DNA of 64,000 nt from Glutinoglossum americanum (lineage: Eukaryota; Ascomycota; Geoglossomycetes; Geoglossales; Geoglossaceae), in the NCBI GenBank assembly GCA_020080175.1, contig JAGHQL010000042.1, positions 1 through 64,000 on the forward strand, in the 5' to 3' direction. Below are positions 34,299 to 46,322 of this stretch, piece by piece. The notes below the pieces were generated by a model. The model was not told the origin of the DNA and did no database searches. It saw only the letters and a list, made by a program, of their open reading frames with translations. The translations under genes and the position numbers were made by a program. How positions within the stretch are numbered: position 1 is the stretch's first letter; each line of letters begins with the position of its first letter.

Positions 34299-35765
34299 AT
34301 GTCCTCCTTCACTGAAATTCCCATCCTCGACCTCTCTCTAGCTCGTTCGCCAGACACGAAACCCCAGTTCCTCGAATCGCTCCGTCATGCGCTGCTGGAA
34401 GTGGGGTTTCTATATATCAAGAATACCGGGATTGAAGATGAGCTTGTGAAGGATGTGGTTGAGCAGGGGAAGGCTTTTTTCGGTCTTCCCGAAGAAGCGA
34501 AGCTGGAGATTGAGATGAAGAATGGTACGTCTGACTCTCAAGATTGGGTGAATACACACATGGCTGACGGCTTTTGGGAACGCTGATCTAGCTCCTAGCT
34601 TCCTAGGCTACAGCAGACTAGGAAACGAAATGTAATTGAAACTTCTCTGCGCCCGCTGCGGATCGAAATCATCAACTAAGCAGTTTCTTATCTCTTCGGG
34701 TTAATTCAGAACCAAGTTTGCGACGGACTGGCGTGAGCAGATCGACCTCTCTACGAACCACCCCGTTCGAACTCCAGACCAACCTCTCTATCGTAACCTG
34801 CTTGCTCCAAACCAATGGCCAGATTCCAAGTGAGGAGGCTACTGAACCCACTTTATCAACCTCCATACTGACTGACCTCTCTTCATAGGCTCCTCCCAAA
34901 TTTCCGCTCTGTCTACGAAAAATATATGATCCAGATGGGCGACATTTCCATGTTCTTCATGAGCCTCGTCGCTGAAGCCATCGGGCTCCCTCCCAACGCC
35001 TTCTCCTGCTTCTTCGACGCCTCGCAGCAACACAAGCTCAAAATCGTCAAATACCCGGATCTCGCTGAACTTGGTGCCGCCGCGGAAGGAAAGACTGAGG
35101 CTCAAGGCGTTGGTCCTCACAAGGACTCCATGCTCACGAGCTACCTTCTCCAAGCGACTTCACACCGAGGTTTACAGGTCCAGAATACCGCTGGACGGTG
35201 GATCGATTGCCCGCCGATAGACGGAACGCTCGTCGTGGCAATGGGACAGGGTCTTGAGGCCTTGACGCAGGGTGTCTGTGCGTCAACAACCCATCGGGTT
35301 CTCTCGCCTGCGCCGGGGACAGGTGCGAGATTCAGTATCCCGTTTTTTCAGGGGGTGAGCTACGATGCGACATTTGAGTCTATGGAGGTGCCTGAGGAGG
35401 TGAAGGCGTTGAAGGCTAGCGTTGTCGAACGTAACGGGGGGAGAAGAGATGATGTGGAGTTTACGTTTACAAAGGGGAGATATAGGCATTTGGGAGAGGC
35501 GACATTGATGAATAGGATCAAGAGCCATCCTGATGTTGGCAAGAAATGGGTGGGTTGTTGAGCTTGACTATTATGATATACAGACATTTTCCTAATACTT
35601 CTGCAGTATCCAGATCTTCTGAAACAGATCCGAGAGCAGCAGGCCAGGGAAGAAGCGCAGCGAAGTGGCGCGAGCGAAGACCGTGCGGCACAGGAATCCG
35701 CGGCGCAGTCGACAATGTCGAAGGTCGTCGATGCGGCACATGCGGCGGCAGTGGAAGCACATTGA
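34299..35765 (+). CDS. 2-oxoglutarate/Fe(II)-dependent dioxygenase, five exons
   Basis: Exons 34299-34524, 34592-34631, 34710-34829, 34889-35549 and 35607-35765 give 401 aa. The N-terminal DIOX_N part (IPILDLSLAR, EVGFLYIKNTGI, LPEEAKLEIEMKN) is followed by the 40-base exon encoding APSFLGYSRLGNE. The jelly-roll core has the iron ligands H206 and D208 (GPHKDSM) and H264 (THRVLSP), and the 2OG-binding RFS in GARFSIPFF. This is the isopenicillin-N-synthase-like family of small-molecule oxygenases. The last exon adds a ~50-residue A/E/R/Q-rich helical tail not needed for catalysis. Substrate cannot be told; no biosynthetic cluster genes lie nearby. Confidence 0.9.
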
Positions 35766-36948
35766 GGTAATTGTTCCAGACTGTTCATTCGCTTCACGCG
35801 GGTGCGGAACACCTTGGGGTCCCCTTCAGCTCCACGGTCTTGCTCCCGGTTGCCTATCGGCAAGTTGTGCTGGAATTGGGAGACCACTCTCTGCTCTCGT
35901 TCTCTCTCTCTGGCTGTCTCTGTCCCTTTAAAAGACTGCGTATGGCATATCCTGGCGGAATTTGGGGGTGTTGCTGACGTTAGAGAGTTGTCTGTGCGGT
36001 GACGCTCGTCGGTTTCATATTCTCACCATTATGGGGTATTCAAAATTCCTCACTGCTGAGAAGAGTTGGTTATACCTGTTCCCTAGGGAAGACTTCCCAA
36101 TGGTAGAGTAATACTGCAGAGGTTAATTGGCGTTTTGTGGGAAATGGCGATGGTGATTCGCCATGATAGACTTGACAGTGCTACGTAGTGCCCCATGTGT
36201 AACACCACTGTCGTCCGACTTCCAAAGCTCAATTCCAGACGACCCCGAAACACGCCGATCTCACCCATAGTGTCCGCCAATAAAATGCCCTCCCGCCCCC
36301 GCCCGCCCCACCCACAATTCCCACAACCAAGACTTTCCAATTTTTCTTCCCCACCCAAATCCGGAGAAAAGGACACCGAAAGAATTACGCCACCAGCGCG
36401 AAAACGGCCAAAACAAAAGCACATTGGATAACCACCTTACTTGCAACCCTTACTTACAATCCTTACCCACAGCCATTACTCAACCATTCGACTGCACGAC
36501 ACCTAACACGTATATATTGATTGGGACCTCTTTTAGACGCGACGAAACGTCCGTGTTGGCTCAAGGGCGTACATACATATACCCTCCGCTGCTGCCCTGC
36601 CATCCGTTTACCGGTTAGATCACAGGAGGGAAACGGGAAGAGCGATCGTACTTGTATCGAATCGGCCGGCTAGACGCAGCAAGGCAAGCACTAAGCAGCA
36701 GGATACATAAGTCTCTTCTGCACAAACCCGCGCCCGCCCGCAGAGCAACGCATCTACGCACCTACGCATCTCCCATCTAGGATTCTCCTTTTTCCGGGAT
36801 CTTTAGTTATTGATCATTCGTGTTTCGTCGGGTCAGGTATCACGTCGATTGCGCGCGGTAGGGGAGGCTGCGAGTGAGTAGCGTAAGGGACCAAAGCTGG
36901 TAGTGAGAGGAAGATAGGGACTGAGGACAGCGATTGGAAGGGAGGATA
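35766..36948. other. Intergenic region upstream of the GFA-fold gene
   Basis: About 1.2 kb, both neighbours plus strand. The part after about 36190 is C- and A-rich on the plus strand, like a long leader. No gene supported. Confidence 0.6.
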
Positions 36949-37879
36949 ATGGATCCACCTCAGTCGCAGCTGCGGGGCTCGTGTTCCTGTGGACGGAACC
37001 AGTACACGATCACGATACCGACGGATGGTATCAGCGACACCGAGAGGTTGAGTGTTTGGTTTGACGGCGGGAGGGAACATCGTATGACCATCTTTTCATT
37101 CGATCTCCACCTTTTTGATCTCCCCTACCAAAACAATTCCATTAAAATGCTAACCTCAAATATCACCCATAGGCCACTACCACGCTACCCCCCTCATGAC
37201 CCCCTTCCTCCGCATCCCTCTCTCCTGGTACACCTCCGAAACCTACTCCCTCTACCCCGACGAAACCCCCACCACTATCCGCCGCTCAACCGCCTCCTCC
37301 TCACCAACCTTCACCCTCCGCCACTTCTGCGGCTACTGCGGCACACCCCTCTCCCTCTGGCGAGAATCCCCCGTGCGGGAGGGGGACTTTATCAACACCA
37401 CCCTCGGAAGCCTATGGGGGCGCGACGTACGGGCGCTGGAGGAAATGGGAGTTCTCCCCGGCTGCGACGAGGAGCGAGGGGACAGCGAGGAGGACGAAGA
37501 CGTGGAGATTTTCGCCCCTGGCGTCACGGGCCAAGACTGGTTCCACAGGATGGTCGAGGGGAGCCCTCTCGCGCGCGCCGTCGCGAAACAGCACCCCACC
37601 ACCCGCCTGCCACACTACAACCGCATCACCCCGCAAACGAGCAAACCGAGAATCACCGTCGAGTGGGAAATCATGGAGTGGTCCTCTGACGACGAGGACG
37701 CGGGCGCCACCACCACCACCGCCGCCGCCACCACCACTACCACCACCACCACTTACTTGCAAATCCAGTCCCCGACCACGACGCGGGCCCCCACGAAGCG
37801 CAAAATCAGCGAGATCACGACGGAGGGCGCGGGCGCGACGACCATCCGGGAAGTAGAGATGATGGAGGGGGTCCTGTGA
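36949..37879 (+). CDS. GFA/CENP-V-fold protein, fungal variant
   Basis: Exons 36949-37081 and 37173-37879 give 279 aa; ATG at 36949. Exon 1 has the first zinc-ligand pair (GSCSCGRNQYTI); exon 2 has the last pair (FCGYCGTPLSLW). The middle CxxC of classical GFA proteins is absent and is replaced by HYHATPLMTPFLRIPLSWYTS, a pattern I recognise in other fungal members. GFA-fold proteins include the glutathione-dependent formaldehyde-activating enzymes, but this variant is unlikely to share that activity. The C-terminal ~70 residues are low complexity, with a threonine/alanine run encoded by ACC/GCC repeats (37707-37752). Function unknown; likely a zinc-binding cytosolic protein. Confidence 0.82.
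37707..37752 (+). repeat. ACC/GCC trinucleotide repeat in GFA-fold gene
   Basis: A run of ACC and GCC codons encodes threonines and alanines in the disordered C-terminus. Length variation between strains would be expected. Confidence 0.85.
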
Positions 37880-39979
37880 TTTTTTTTATTTTTTTTTTCC
37901 GAAAATGGGGGGGGGGCTAGCTAGGTGTTTTTTTTTGTGCCGTTCAATTCGGGGATGGGGTGGGGGGATTAATGAATAATTTTTTTTTTTTTCTATTTTA
38001 TATATATTGGTTCCCCCCCCCCCCCTCCCCTTCCTTCGAAAAAAATAAAAAGAAAAGAAGTAGGGATGTGTGGAGAATGGGATGGATGCATCTTTGATGG
38101 TTTTTATTCACGAATTTGTTCGGTACGTTCTAGTGCACACTTTGCGCCAAAAAAAACTCTTTTTTATTTATCTCCTGCATTTTTCGAGGCCATTTTCCCT
38201 TTTTTTCTTGTCATTCTTCGGCCGAAAAAAGTTTTTTATTTTATTTTATTTTATTTTATTTATTTAATGGGGATATTTTTGTTTTGACGTAGCGGGGAGG
38301 GGGGTGTTTGGTATTTGGAAATAATAAAAAAAGAAAATTTTATATATATAACCTTTTTTTTTTTTTTCCTTTAGATTAAAGGCAGGATGAGTGGTTGCTC
38401 TGTGCCTCCCTCGTGAAAGTGCCGTGGCCGAGGTGCGGTCTGTCTGTTTCTAGCGGGCGCCGGTTAGGCTCGGCGTGGAGTCAATCGCTCGAGAAAGTGA
38501 GTGTAAGTTCTTGAAGCCGTAGAGAAGTTTCGTTGGAGAAGCGTGTTCGAACTTTAAAAAGGGCCGAGGATGGAGCGAGGCAGCGGAGTTAGGACCATCA
38601 ACCGCCCGTCTATGAATGATCCTTCTTATTAATCGGGGCATTTTCGGTGGGAGTCACTCTGGGGCGCAATTTTGACCCGGGCGTCGGAGACAACGGAAGA
38701 ACCGATGGCCGTCGGCTTTGTCAGGAGTCACATACGTCATTACGAGGGGCGCGCATTCTCGCTTGTCCCGATTCCACGGCTCGCACGTGGGCCAAGACCG
38801 TCCCGAGCTGGGGAGGTGAAGATGCTCTGCCGACATGCGCTCGTCTTCGGGCAGACGTGATGGACGTTGTATCTTCTGCTCTCGAGAGGGGAGCTTGGAT
38901 GTCTGCGGAGAGAGAGAGACTGCGAGAGGTAGATCAGCTCGCTTAGAGACAAGACGGACGGTTGGGGAGGGGCACGCTGTATCTCTTGTCGACTGCAACG
39001 GCGGCCCTGTCGAACAGCTTCCTCAGCTGTTGGTTCGGGCTGATATTGTGCGAGCGTAGACGCTTGCACATACATACGGTGTTCTTTTTCCGGAAGGCAA
39101 ATGTCAACCGATAAAGGCGGCAGGCGTGGCCGTCGGGTACATATGTCAGCCAAGAGTGCCAAAAGCCCCCGCAATGTGGTGGGTTGATTGGCAATTGGGC
39201 CATTGCAACCACCAACACCGAGCCCGTCCTGTCACAAATCCTACCGTGAAGTGCTGGTGCTGCTGGTGGTGGTTAAAAACTCGGATTTGTCAGACGCTAA
39301 AGGCGGCCTCCGCCTTCACAAACTTGCTACAGCCCTGCGGCCGATGAGTCCGTTGCCCACCTGCCGCGTGAGAAAATAAGTTGTCGAGAGTCGCTCTAAG
39401 CATACACGTTGGGGCCTCTGCTTGTAATTGCCCTGGCGCAAAGAAGGTCGGCGAAAGAGGGCGATCTCACAAGGCCTGTGTCCCCCGGGGATAAGAGCGG
39501 GTTAACACCCATCCTCGCGAACCTTGGGGCGCTGCAGACGCTGCGGACGCTGCGGAAGGGGCCCTTCGGACTCGTGTTGGTGCTGAGCCAGCTATAAATG
39601 CTCTCGGAGAGAAGCAAGAGGTTATCGCCGACGAGCGAAGCGCGGGTCGTATCGACTTTTACCTCTCGCTTTTGGGAAGCGTAGAATATCGGTGCGTCGA
39701 GCTCGAACTCCGCCTGCGACGGGACTGACGCTGTGCGAATAGATTTCTAATTACTCGAGCGGAGAAGAGGAAGTTATAAAGCAAAGCAGACTCGTACCCG
39801 ACAAATTTGTTCAAATTTATCAGAGATTCCGAGTTCTGAGCGGGTTTTAACCCAATCCAAGTGATTAGTCGTCGCATACGTACGGATTACTCAACAACCG
39901 CCCGAAGTTGGCAGCCAGCCGGGCGCGAACAATTGACTCGCGTTTTGGAAAAAAAAAAAATAAAAGAGAGGAGAGGGTT
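37880..39979. other. 2.1-kb region upstream of the bZIP gene, homopolymer-rich at left
   Basis: The left 490 bases have T, G and C runs, a TTTTA pentanucleotide array (about 38232-38266) and a TA stretch (38340-38350). From about 38400 the sequence is balanced and GC-richer and carries several overlapping open frames without codon-like bias or known motifs. A long upstream region is common for transcription-factor genes, so this is probably promoter and leader; no RNA gene recognised. Confidence 0.5.
38232..38266 (+). repeat. TTTTA pentanucleotide microsatellite
   Basis: About six tandem TTTTA-type units, in non-coding DNA downstream of the GFA-fold gene. Confidence 0.85.
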
Positions 39980-42395
39980 ATGGCTTCGGCTGGATCTGCA
40001 TGTGGGGCCTTGAACACCTATGATACATACGCCAACAATGCTCCCATGAATAGTAATCAACCTCAGGATGGGCAATTTGAAGTGGACTACGGATCGGCGT
40101 ACCTGAACAACTTGCTCCAGCCAACCTCGAACCCACATGCGGGGATCCTGCCGAATACATCTAGGTCGTACATGCAGCATACATATATCGGGGGGACTAA
40201 CGCGCATATGGATTTGAGCATCCTAGACAGCGAGACCCATAACGATAGCAGAGTAATCGAAGAGATAAGGAGCTCGTCTGGGTCGCAAGCTCGCAGCAAC
40301 GACACCACCCTATTAGGTGGCTTGGTCCTCAAGCAGGCCTCCGTGGATTCGGAGGCGTTGTCGTCAAAGCAGCCTGACGGCCGCTCCCGAAAGAAGTCAC
40401 GAACGAATAGTCAAGGAAGTGATGATGAAGCCACCAGTAAAAAAGTTCGGGGGAGGCCAAGGGTCGACACCACTGACGAAACCGCCGCAGATGTAAGTCG
40501 TTGACATTCGGTGCCCCTAGTCATGTTTTTTCTTTTTTTTCTTTTTTTCTTTCTCTTTTTAATGCCACCGCCTTATGCTTACGACCCTGCAGCGCCGACG
40601 CACGCAGATCAGGTTGGCGCAGAGGGCCTACCGATTACGCAAAGAGACAACTATCTCGTCGTTAAAAGAAAAAGTATCGGAGCTACAGTCCGCCATAGAG
40701 GACGTGAACAAGTCTTTCCTCAAGTTCAACGACAACGCCATGAATAGCGGGCTCATCCAGATGAGACCAGATCTCGCACGTGATCTTAAGGAAGCCACCG
40801 AGCAGTTTCTTACGCTAGCCCGAATGGCCAATTCAGATCAAGATATTGGATTTGACGACGAGGAGGAGGAAAGCGGAAAGCGTGATCTGGAGAATGTGGT
40901 AGAAGACAAGCCGAAGACCACAACCCGCCGTGGGACCGCTAAGCGGACGAAACGAGCGCCTCCGGCACCCGAGAAATCCAAACCTGACCCGTGGGGTTAC
41001 CGGGTAGAACCTGAGGAGGAGCAGCCTCTAAACGAGAACGGGAAGAGACCCAATAAACTTTCCCCTATCCCGGAGCCCCCGAAAGATGAGTCGCGGCACG
41101 GATGGGAGAGTACAGGCGTATCTCGGAGTCCCATACCGAGTACGTCGGGGAGCAGATTCGGACCAGCGCAATCGCTCCAGCAATATCGCGTGGAGGTGCC
41201 CCCTCTGGACCAATACCCTGGCGCCTTTAACTCGCAACAGGCTGCACCACCTTTACCATATACCCTCACCTTCCAGGAAACAGGCTTCGCGCGGCGTCTC
41301 CACCGGGCCGCCATAGAAAGGGGTTGTTATCTTTTGCTCTCGCCAAACTCACCTCCATCCGAAGTGGAGAGAGTGTTTGGGTTTTGCTTCACCTTCAACA
41401 GTCGCGAGGAAATACTTCAAAGGATGAGCGTCATGCTGGCGAAGTCTACCAAGGAATCCCTGGAGTACTCTCAGGCCCCCTTTCTCCACATCGGCGGCGC
41501 TGGTTTCCACTACCCTCGAAAGGGCGCATCACGGAATCCTCGAACTATGAGGACGGATTTGACATTGCCGGTGCGCTCCATCGGCCCAATGGCCCTAGCA
41601 CTCTCCGAGGGTGCGAGGGAGAAGGGCATCACGCCGGAGGAGATGATCAGCCTTGTGGGCCTTGATGGCGAATGGTTCGATCCCTTGGACGTGGAGGGTT
41701 ACCTCCGCGAGAAAGGCTTCGTCTTCCCCGGTGAATCCTCGTTCGCCGAGATCGAGGTATCATCTCCAGGCGCCTCGGACACCGCCTCGGCGATGATGAC
41801 CCCCCTTTCCCCCACCCTCTCGGGCGGCAACAGCGGCAACAACAGCAGCACGAACAGCCACCCCAGCCCGTCCGAGCTATCCGCGTCCTACAACCAGGAC
41901 TTTGACTTCCACAACGACATTTTGTTCGCCGGCGGAGCCGCGATGGATCCGTTCACCGGCGCCAGCATGATCCCCGAAAACGACTCGTACTTCAACCCCA
42001 ACGTCGAGAAACCGCTTCGCCGCGACGGCGACGGCATGTTCCCCCCCCCGATGGACCCCTTTGGCTTCGGCGGCGGCCACCACATGCAGAATAACGCCAA
42101 CGTCACGTCCATCCCGCATATCCTCAACGGAAACGCCGCGGCCGGCATGGGCAAGAGGAAGAGGATCGTCAGCATCGACATTTCGGTTTTGGTCAATGGT
42201 ATGTTTTTTTTTTTTTCTTTGCTCGCCCTTTTTTCGCCCCTCCCCCCCCCCTTTCCAGGGATGAAAATTCACTGACTTTTTTTTTCTCCGCCTGAAGAAC
42301 TCATCAACAGAGGGAGGTGTCTGGGCAAGGCGCCGGGGTTCCGGAAGAAGGACGTGGACGAGGCTATTAGGATCGCTACCATACCGACTTACTAG
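39980..42395 (+). CDS. Fungal bZIP transcription factor with atypical basic region, three exons
   Basis: Exons 39980-40492, 40593-42198 and 42298-42395 give 738 aa; ATG at 39980. An S/N/D-rich N-terminus leads to the block GRPRVDTTDETAAD, spliced to RRRTQIRLAQRAYRLRKE (residues 172-189), the basic region, and then a leucine-zipper-like helix (TTISSLKEKVSELQSAIED). The invariant asparagine of the bZIP consensus (NxxAQxxFR) is isoleucine here. A second conserved part (about residues 400-560) has GCYLLLSPNSPPSEVERVFG and HIGGAGFHYPRKG, and ends in the last exon with INRGRCLGKAPGFRKKDVDE. This domain order is found in a recognisable group of fungal bZIP proteins. Target genes unknown. The last intron carries long T and C runs. 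Confidence 0.88.
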
Positions 42396-43014
42396 GACGG
42401 GATGGTTTGGGGGGAGGGGTGGCTTTTTTTTTTTCCTTGTTTTTTTTTTTTGGGTTTGTATATCCGTCTGGGTCGGGAGGGATGGGTGCAAAGGGATCAC
42501 GGAAGATGGGGGGGTTTTTTTTATTTTATTTTATTTGGGAGGCATGTTTTGTTTTGTTTTGTTTTGCATCGCGGAGGGGACTTTGGTGGGGGATCTATCT
42601 CTACGTCTAAAAATTTCCCCTCAACAACCCCCCCCTTCTATTTCTTTTTTTTCTTTCCCCCCTCCCTTTTGGATGGATGGATGGATGGATGGGGCTTTAT
42701 CCGTTTGATAATTTTTCTTTTCTTGGGGGGGGGGGGAGAAAACATCCCCCATGTCTACTGGGCAGAATCAAGTGTTTTTTTTTTTTATATTTGTTTTGTG
42801 GGACTTGAGAATCGGGAGAAGGGGGGGGGAGGGGGGGGGAGGATTATTCTTCGTTGATAACTTTTGCGCTATATAGAGCAGCTTCGTGGCTGTGACCAGG
42901 CTAGGATATCCTTTTACATTCAAGCTCTGATATTTAGTCGTATCACAGAGGAGATCCGTGCGGGGCGGAAAAGGTGCGCAGAAAAACAAAAAAAACAAAG
43001 AGAAGAATGTTCTC
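42396..43014. other. Convergent spacer bZIP / lad1 with microsatellites
   Basis: About 620 bases between two stop codons, with T, G, C and A runs, a TTTTG array (42546-42566) and a GGAT array (42671-42690). No gene or RNA. Confidence 0.7.
42671..42690 (+). repeat. GGAT tetranucleotide microsatellite
   Basis: Five perfect tandem GGAT units in the spacer between the bZIP gene and lad1. Confidence 0.9.
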
Positions 43015-44197
43015 CTAGGCCTGATTCATAATCTGCACCTTGATAGCTCCCGTCCCCGGATCCGCCGCGGTCCTGAACGCCTCCAGCGCGTCTTCAATCC
43101 CGAATCTATGGGTGACCAGCTTCCCCAAATCCACCACACCGCTATTAGCCAGCCGGATAGCCCTTGGCCACGTGTTGTTGTACCGGTACTGGAACTGCAG
43201 ATCCACCTCGCGGGTGGAGAGACGCATAAACGGGATCTTGATCTCGTCCTTGCCGACGCCAATCACGAAAACCTTGCCGCCGAACTTGACGGTCCAGATG
43301 GCCGCTGAGATGCTGCTCTCGATGCCGGTGCAGTCGAGGGCAGTGGAGGGTTCGAGGCCGGACATTAGGGTCCTGATTGAGTGGCTGAATTCTAGTTCGG
43401 GGGTGTTGGGTTGGACCTTGTAGGTCTTTACGGATGGGACGAGGTCTTTTGCGAATTTCAGCCGGTGGGAGTCAATGTCGGTTATGACGATTGGCTCGGC
43501 GCCCGCGGCACGACAACATAGTAGCGTGATGAGGCCGATAGGGCCGGCGCCACAGATCAGCACTGGATCGCCGAGTCGGACACCGGAACGCTCCACGGCT
43601 GCTAAGGCAACGCTTAGGGGTTCTAGGAGGGCACCATGTTCGAATGACATATCCCCGATCTTGTGGCACCAGACAGCGGGATGGTTGACATAGCGTCTCA
43701 GTAGTCCAGGGAAAGGTGGCGTCGAGAGGAATTCCATCTTCTCGCAACCATTGTAGCGGCCCGTGAGGCATGGCTCGCATTGGTGACAGATGATGTTTGG
43801 TTCGATGGCCACCCTGTCGCCGACCTTTAGATGGTCCACGGATTCGTGGACCGCTAGTACCAAGCCTGCGGCTTCGTGACCTAGGATGTGGGGACCTTCG
43901 ACAACCATTGGGCCTACACGCCCTTGATGCCAGAAGTGTACATCTGATCTAGATTGTGTATCGTTAGTAAAAGAAACTTCGAAATATTTTGAGGGGAAAT
44001 TTGTGACCGGCTCACCCGCATATGCCCGTGCTTTGGACAGCGACGGTGGCCTCTCCACGTTTGAGCGAATCGCCATTCTTTGTGCTCTCTAGGCTTGGCT
44101 CTGCCTCGGATATCCACAGGCTGTGCGCCGGGTCTGTATAGACGCCTATGTTGCTTTTGGAAGTCGGTACTGGGTGGTCTTGGACCGATTGCAGCAT
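43015..44197 (-). CDS. lad1: L-arabinitol 4-dehydrogenase, two exons
   Basis: Minus-strand exons 44016-44197 and 43015-43948 give 371 aa. ATG at 44197 is chosen; the open frame reaches further up only through a GTG. The protein is a zinc-dependent medium-chain dehydrogenase: catalytic zinc ligands in STGICGSDVHFW and LGHEAAG, structural zinc cysteines in [15 protein letters not shown], and the NAD Rossmann motif ICGAGPIGL. Segments [34 protein letters not shown] and [15 protein letters not shown] match fungal LAD closely, better than xylitol or sorbitol dehydrogenase from memory. It oxidises L-arabinitol to L-xylulose in the fungal L-arabinose pathway. Convergent with the bZIP gene and divergent from atp20; no other pentose genes are adjacent. 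Confidence 0.92.
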
Positions 44198-45015
44198 TTT
44201 GACTTTGGTGCTTGGTGACTCGTCTGGATATCTTGCGGAGAAAACCCCTTTCCTGGAGACTAGCACCTATTGATTTTTTCCTTTGGGTGCTCGTGTAGCA
44301 GTAGCTTAAGTTGATGACGTAGTGGTAGTTGAATGCGAGGATCGTGGCAGTCTATAGGTGACGATCTTTTGCGATGACCCCAATGGTAAGATCCCCTGTC
44401 TCGATCCACCTGCGGAAAGAGATGAGTTTCCCAAGTGCTTCGTCCAACGCCGAATGCTCGTTTTATGGCGATGGTTTTCTCGGTAATTCACTGGTGAGGA
44501 CATAAACCTGACAGTGGAGCCAATCGTCCGATTGTTTCTGCGCCATGGTGATGCACGTGCCATGATTCCTAAATAGTTATATAACTCCAGGGCTGATAGT
44601 TTGTGGTTTGATAAGGGGCATTGTCCTGGGTTCCACTCGATTTCTTGCTGCAAGACATTCGGGGCTTTGGGACACATTCATCGGTTCTGAGGTCCAGGTG
44701 TAATAGTACCGTATATGGCGGGCATTTTGTTTACCACAAATAAGAGTGGGGTCCATATCGGAAGAAAAGATTTTTGGATTTCCTATCGTGGAGTCTCTTC
44801 CTGACATGAACTAGTGGATGCGTTTCTGGTGTAATTCTGGTACGTAGTGGATCCGAGGACCGACCCCAAACCGCCAAGACATTTTCAATCTTCCCGAATT
44901 TTCCCATCCATCGACACCACCAACCATCATTGTTGACCAATTGTCCGTTGAACGACCTTCAACATCTACCTTCCTTTCCGCCCCCCCGGCCCGTTCCCTT
45001 GTTGTTACGCCTAGG
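44198..45015. promoter_or_regulatory. Divergent spacer lad1 / atp20
   Basis: About 820 bases between start codons on opposite strands. Several minus-strand frames cross it but show no domain. Expected to hold both promoters. No specific site can be assigned. Confidence 0.5.
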
Positions 45016-45956
45016 ATGTCATTGTCGGCCTCACGTGTCTTCCTGCGGCGCTCCCAGTTCATGCTGAGTCGACGGGCTGCGCGAAATAACTCAACAACCG
45101 CACAAGCAGCCAGTGCTGCGTCTGCAACTGCTTCCAGAGCATCGGAGGCGGCGTCTTCAGCTACATCAAAAGCGTCTCAAGGCTTATCTCGTGTCACCTC
45201 GTCAGCAGGACCAGCGATCAGTGGAGCAGCAAAAGGAATTGGGAGAGCTCTGGGGAAGATCGGTGGAAGGACTGGGAGGTTTATATCTTTTGTTGAATGT
45301 AAGTTCTTGAGATCTACAGGAGTGTTAAGCGTTTGTACTCCACTCGACAGGTGGATGTGCCATGTCTGGTTGAGGGATTGGATATGTTGGCTTGGAGAGG
45401 AGACTCGGCCTCTGCAAACACAATTGGAGGCGACCACATCCTGGAAACTCCCCCTCATTGCTGTGGTGGAACGAAAATAGGTTTTCGGTTTCGGCGGGCT
45501 GGTAGAAGTTCTATGCTAACTTGTGCTGTGGCTTTAGCTATGATCCCACCAACCATCTACTATGCTCGGGTCGGGTTGGAGCTGTCAAAATTCGTCTTTC
45601 AAGGGCAGAAAATGAATCCTCCGTAAGTTTAGTCCATACTATGTATCGGGCTAGAGTGAATTTAAAAGCGTTTGCGTATGTGCTAAAATATGGCTCTTGT
45701 CAGATCCCTTTCAACTTTCCAGCAATACTTCCAACCTATTATCCACGCCGTAAGACATCCGGCCAGCGTGCTCTCCTCGAATACAGGCAGTTTGAATCCG
45801 TCTAATGTGCTCAACCGTCTTCGGAATGTCAATCGGCAGCAGCTTGCCGCGGCCGGCGTTGTCACAGCTGAGGTTATTGGATTTTTCACCGTGGGCGAGA
45901 TGCTGGGGCGATTCAAGATTGTGGGTTACCGAGGCGAGAAGCCTGGGCATCATTAA
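45016..45956 (+). CDS. atp20: Mitochondrial F1Fo ATP synthase subunit g, three exons
   Basis: Exons 45016-45298, 45538-45622 and 45704-45956 give 206 aa. ATG at 45016 begins a mitochondrial presequence rich in R, S and hydrophobics (MSLSASRVFLRRSQFMLSRR) followed by an alanine/serine helix. The conserved core starts at GRFISFVE and continues through the second exon (SMIPPTIYYARVGLELSKF) and third exon (LSTFQQYFQPIIH, LAAAGVVTAEVIGFFTVGEMLG). The last block holds the membrane segment with the GxxxG-type motif region used for ATP synthase dimer formation, and ends in GRFKIVGYRGEKPGHH. Subunit g with subunit e holds dimers in inner-membrane cristae. Intron 1 is 239 bp. Confidence 0.93.
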
Positions 45957-46322
45957 GGGTTCTTCGAGGGTCTTTTTTGAGAATAAAGAATTGTGATGGG
46001 ATCTTAATGGATCGGTAAGAATTCGAGCGTCTTGAATGGTGTCTTGAATGGCGGACTTGGTCAGCAACAACCGTAGAGACGCCCATTGTACTCTTTGCAC
46101 ATAAGTCATTTATTTTTCCTGTGCTCTAAAATGTACTCTACGCCAAAAAGAAATTCTCTGGTTATGGTTCAAAAGTTTGCCACGTGACCGCCAATTTTCT
46201 TCGGCTTTTCCTTTGAACGAAAACTTCGTGATACGAAAATTGTGGGCATTCTAGGATCTAGCTTAGCTATGAATCTGGGTTCATGTCGAAGCTATTAATT
46301 AAATTGCGTGGCTATCCGAGAT
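45957..46322. other. Spacer atp20 / rok1
   Basis: 366 bases, tandem genes. A CACGTGACC site at 46181-46189 (E-box core CACGTG) is present in the likely rok1 promoter. Nothing else seen. Confidence 0.5.

Noticed and set aside
44306-44807. Minus-strand open frames between lad1 and atp20
   Set aside because: No domain or codon-like pattern; the position fits promoter DNA of both genes.
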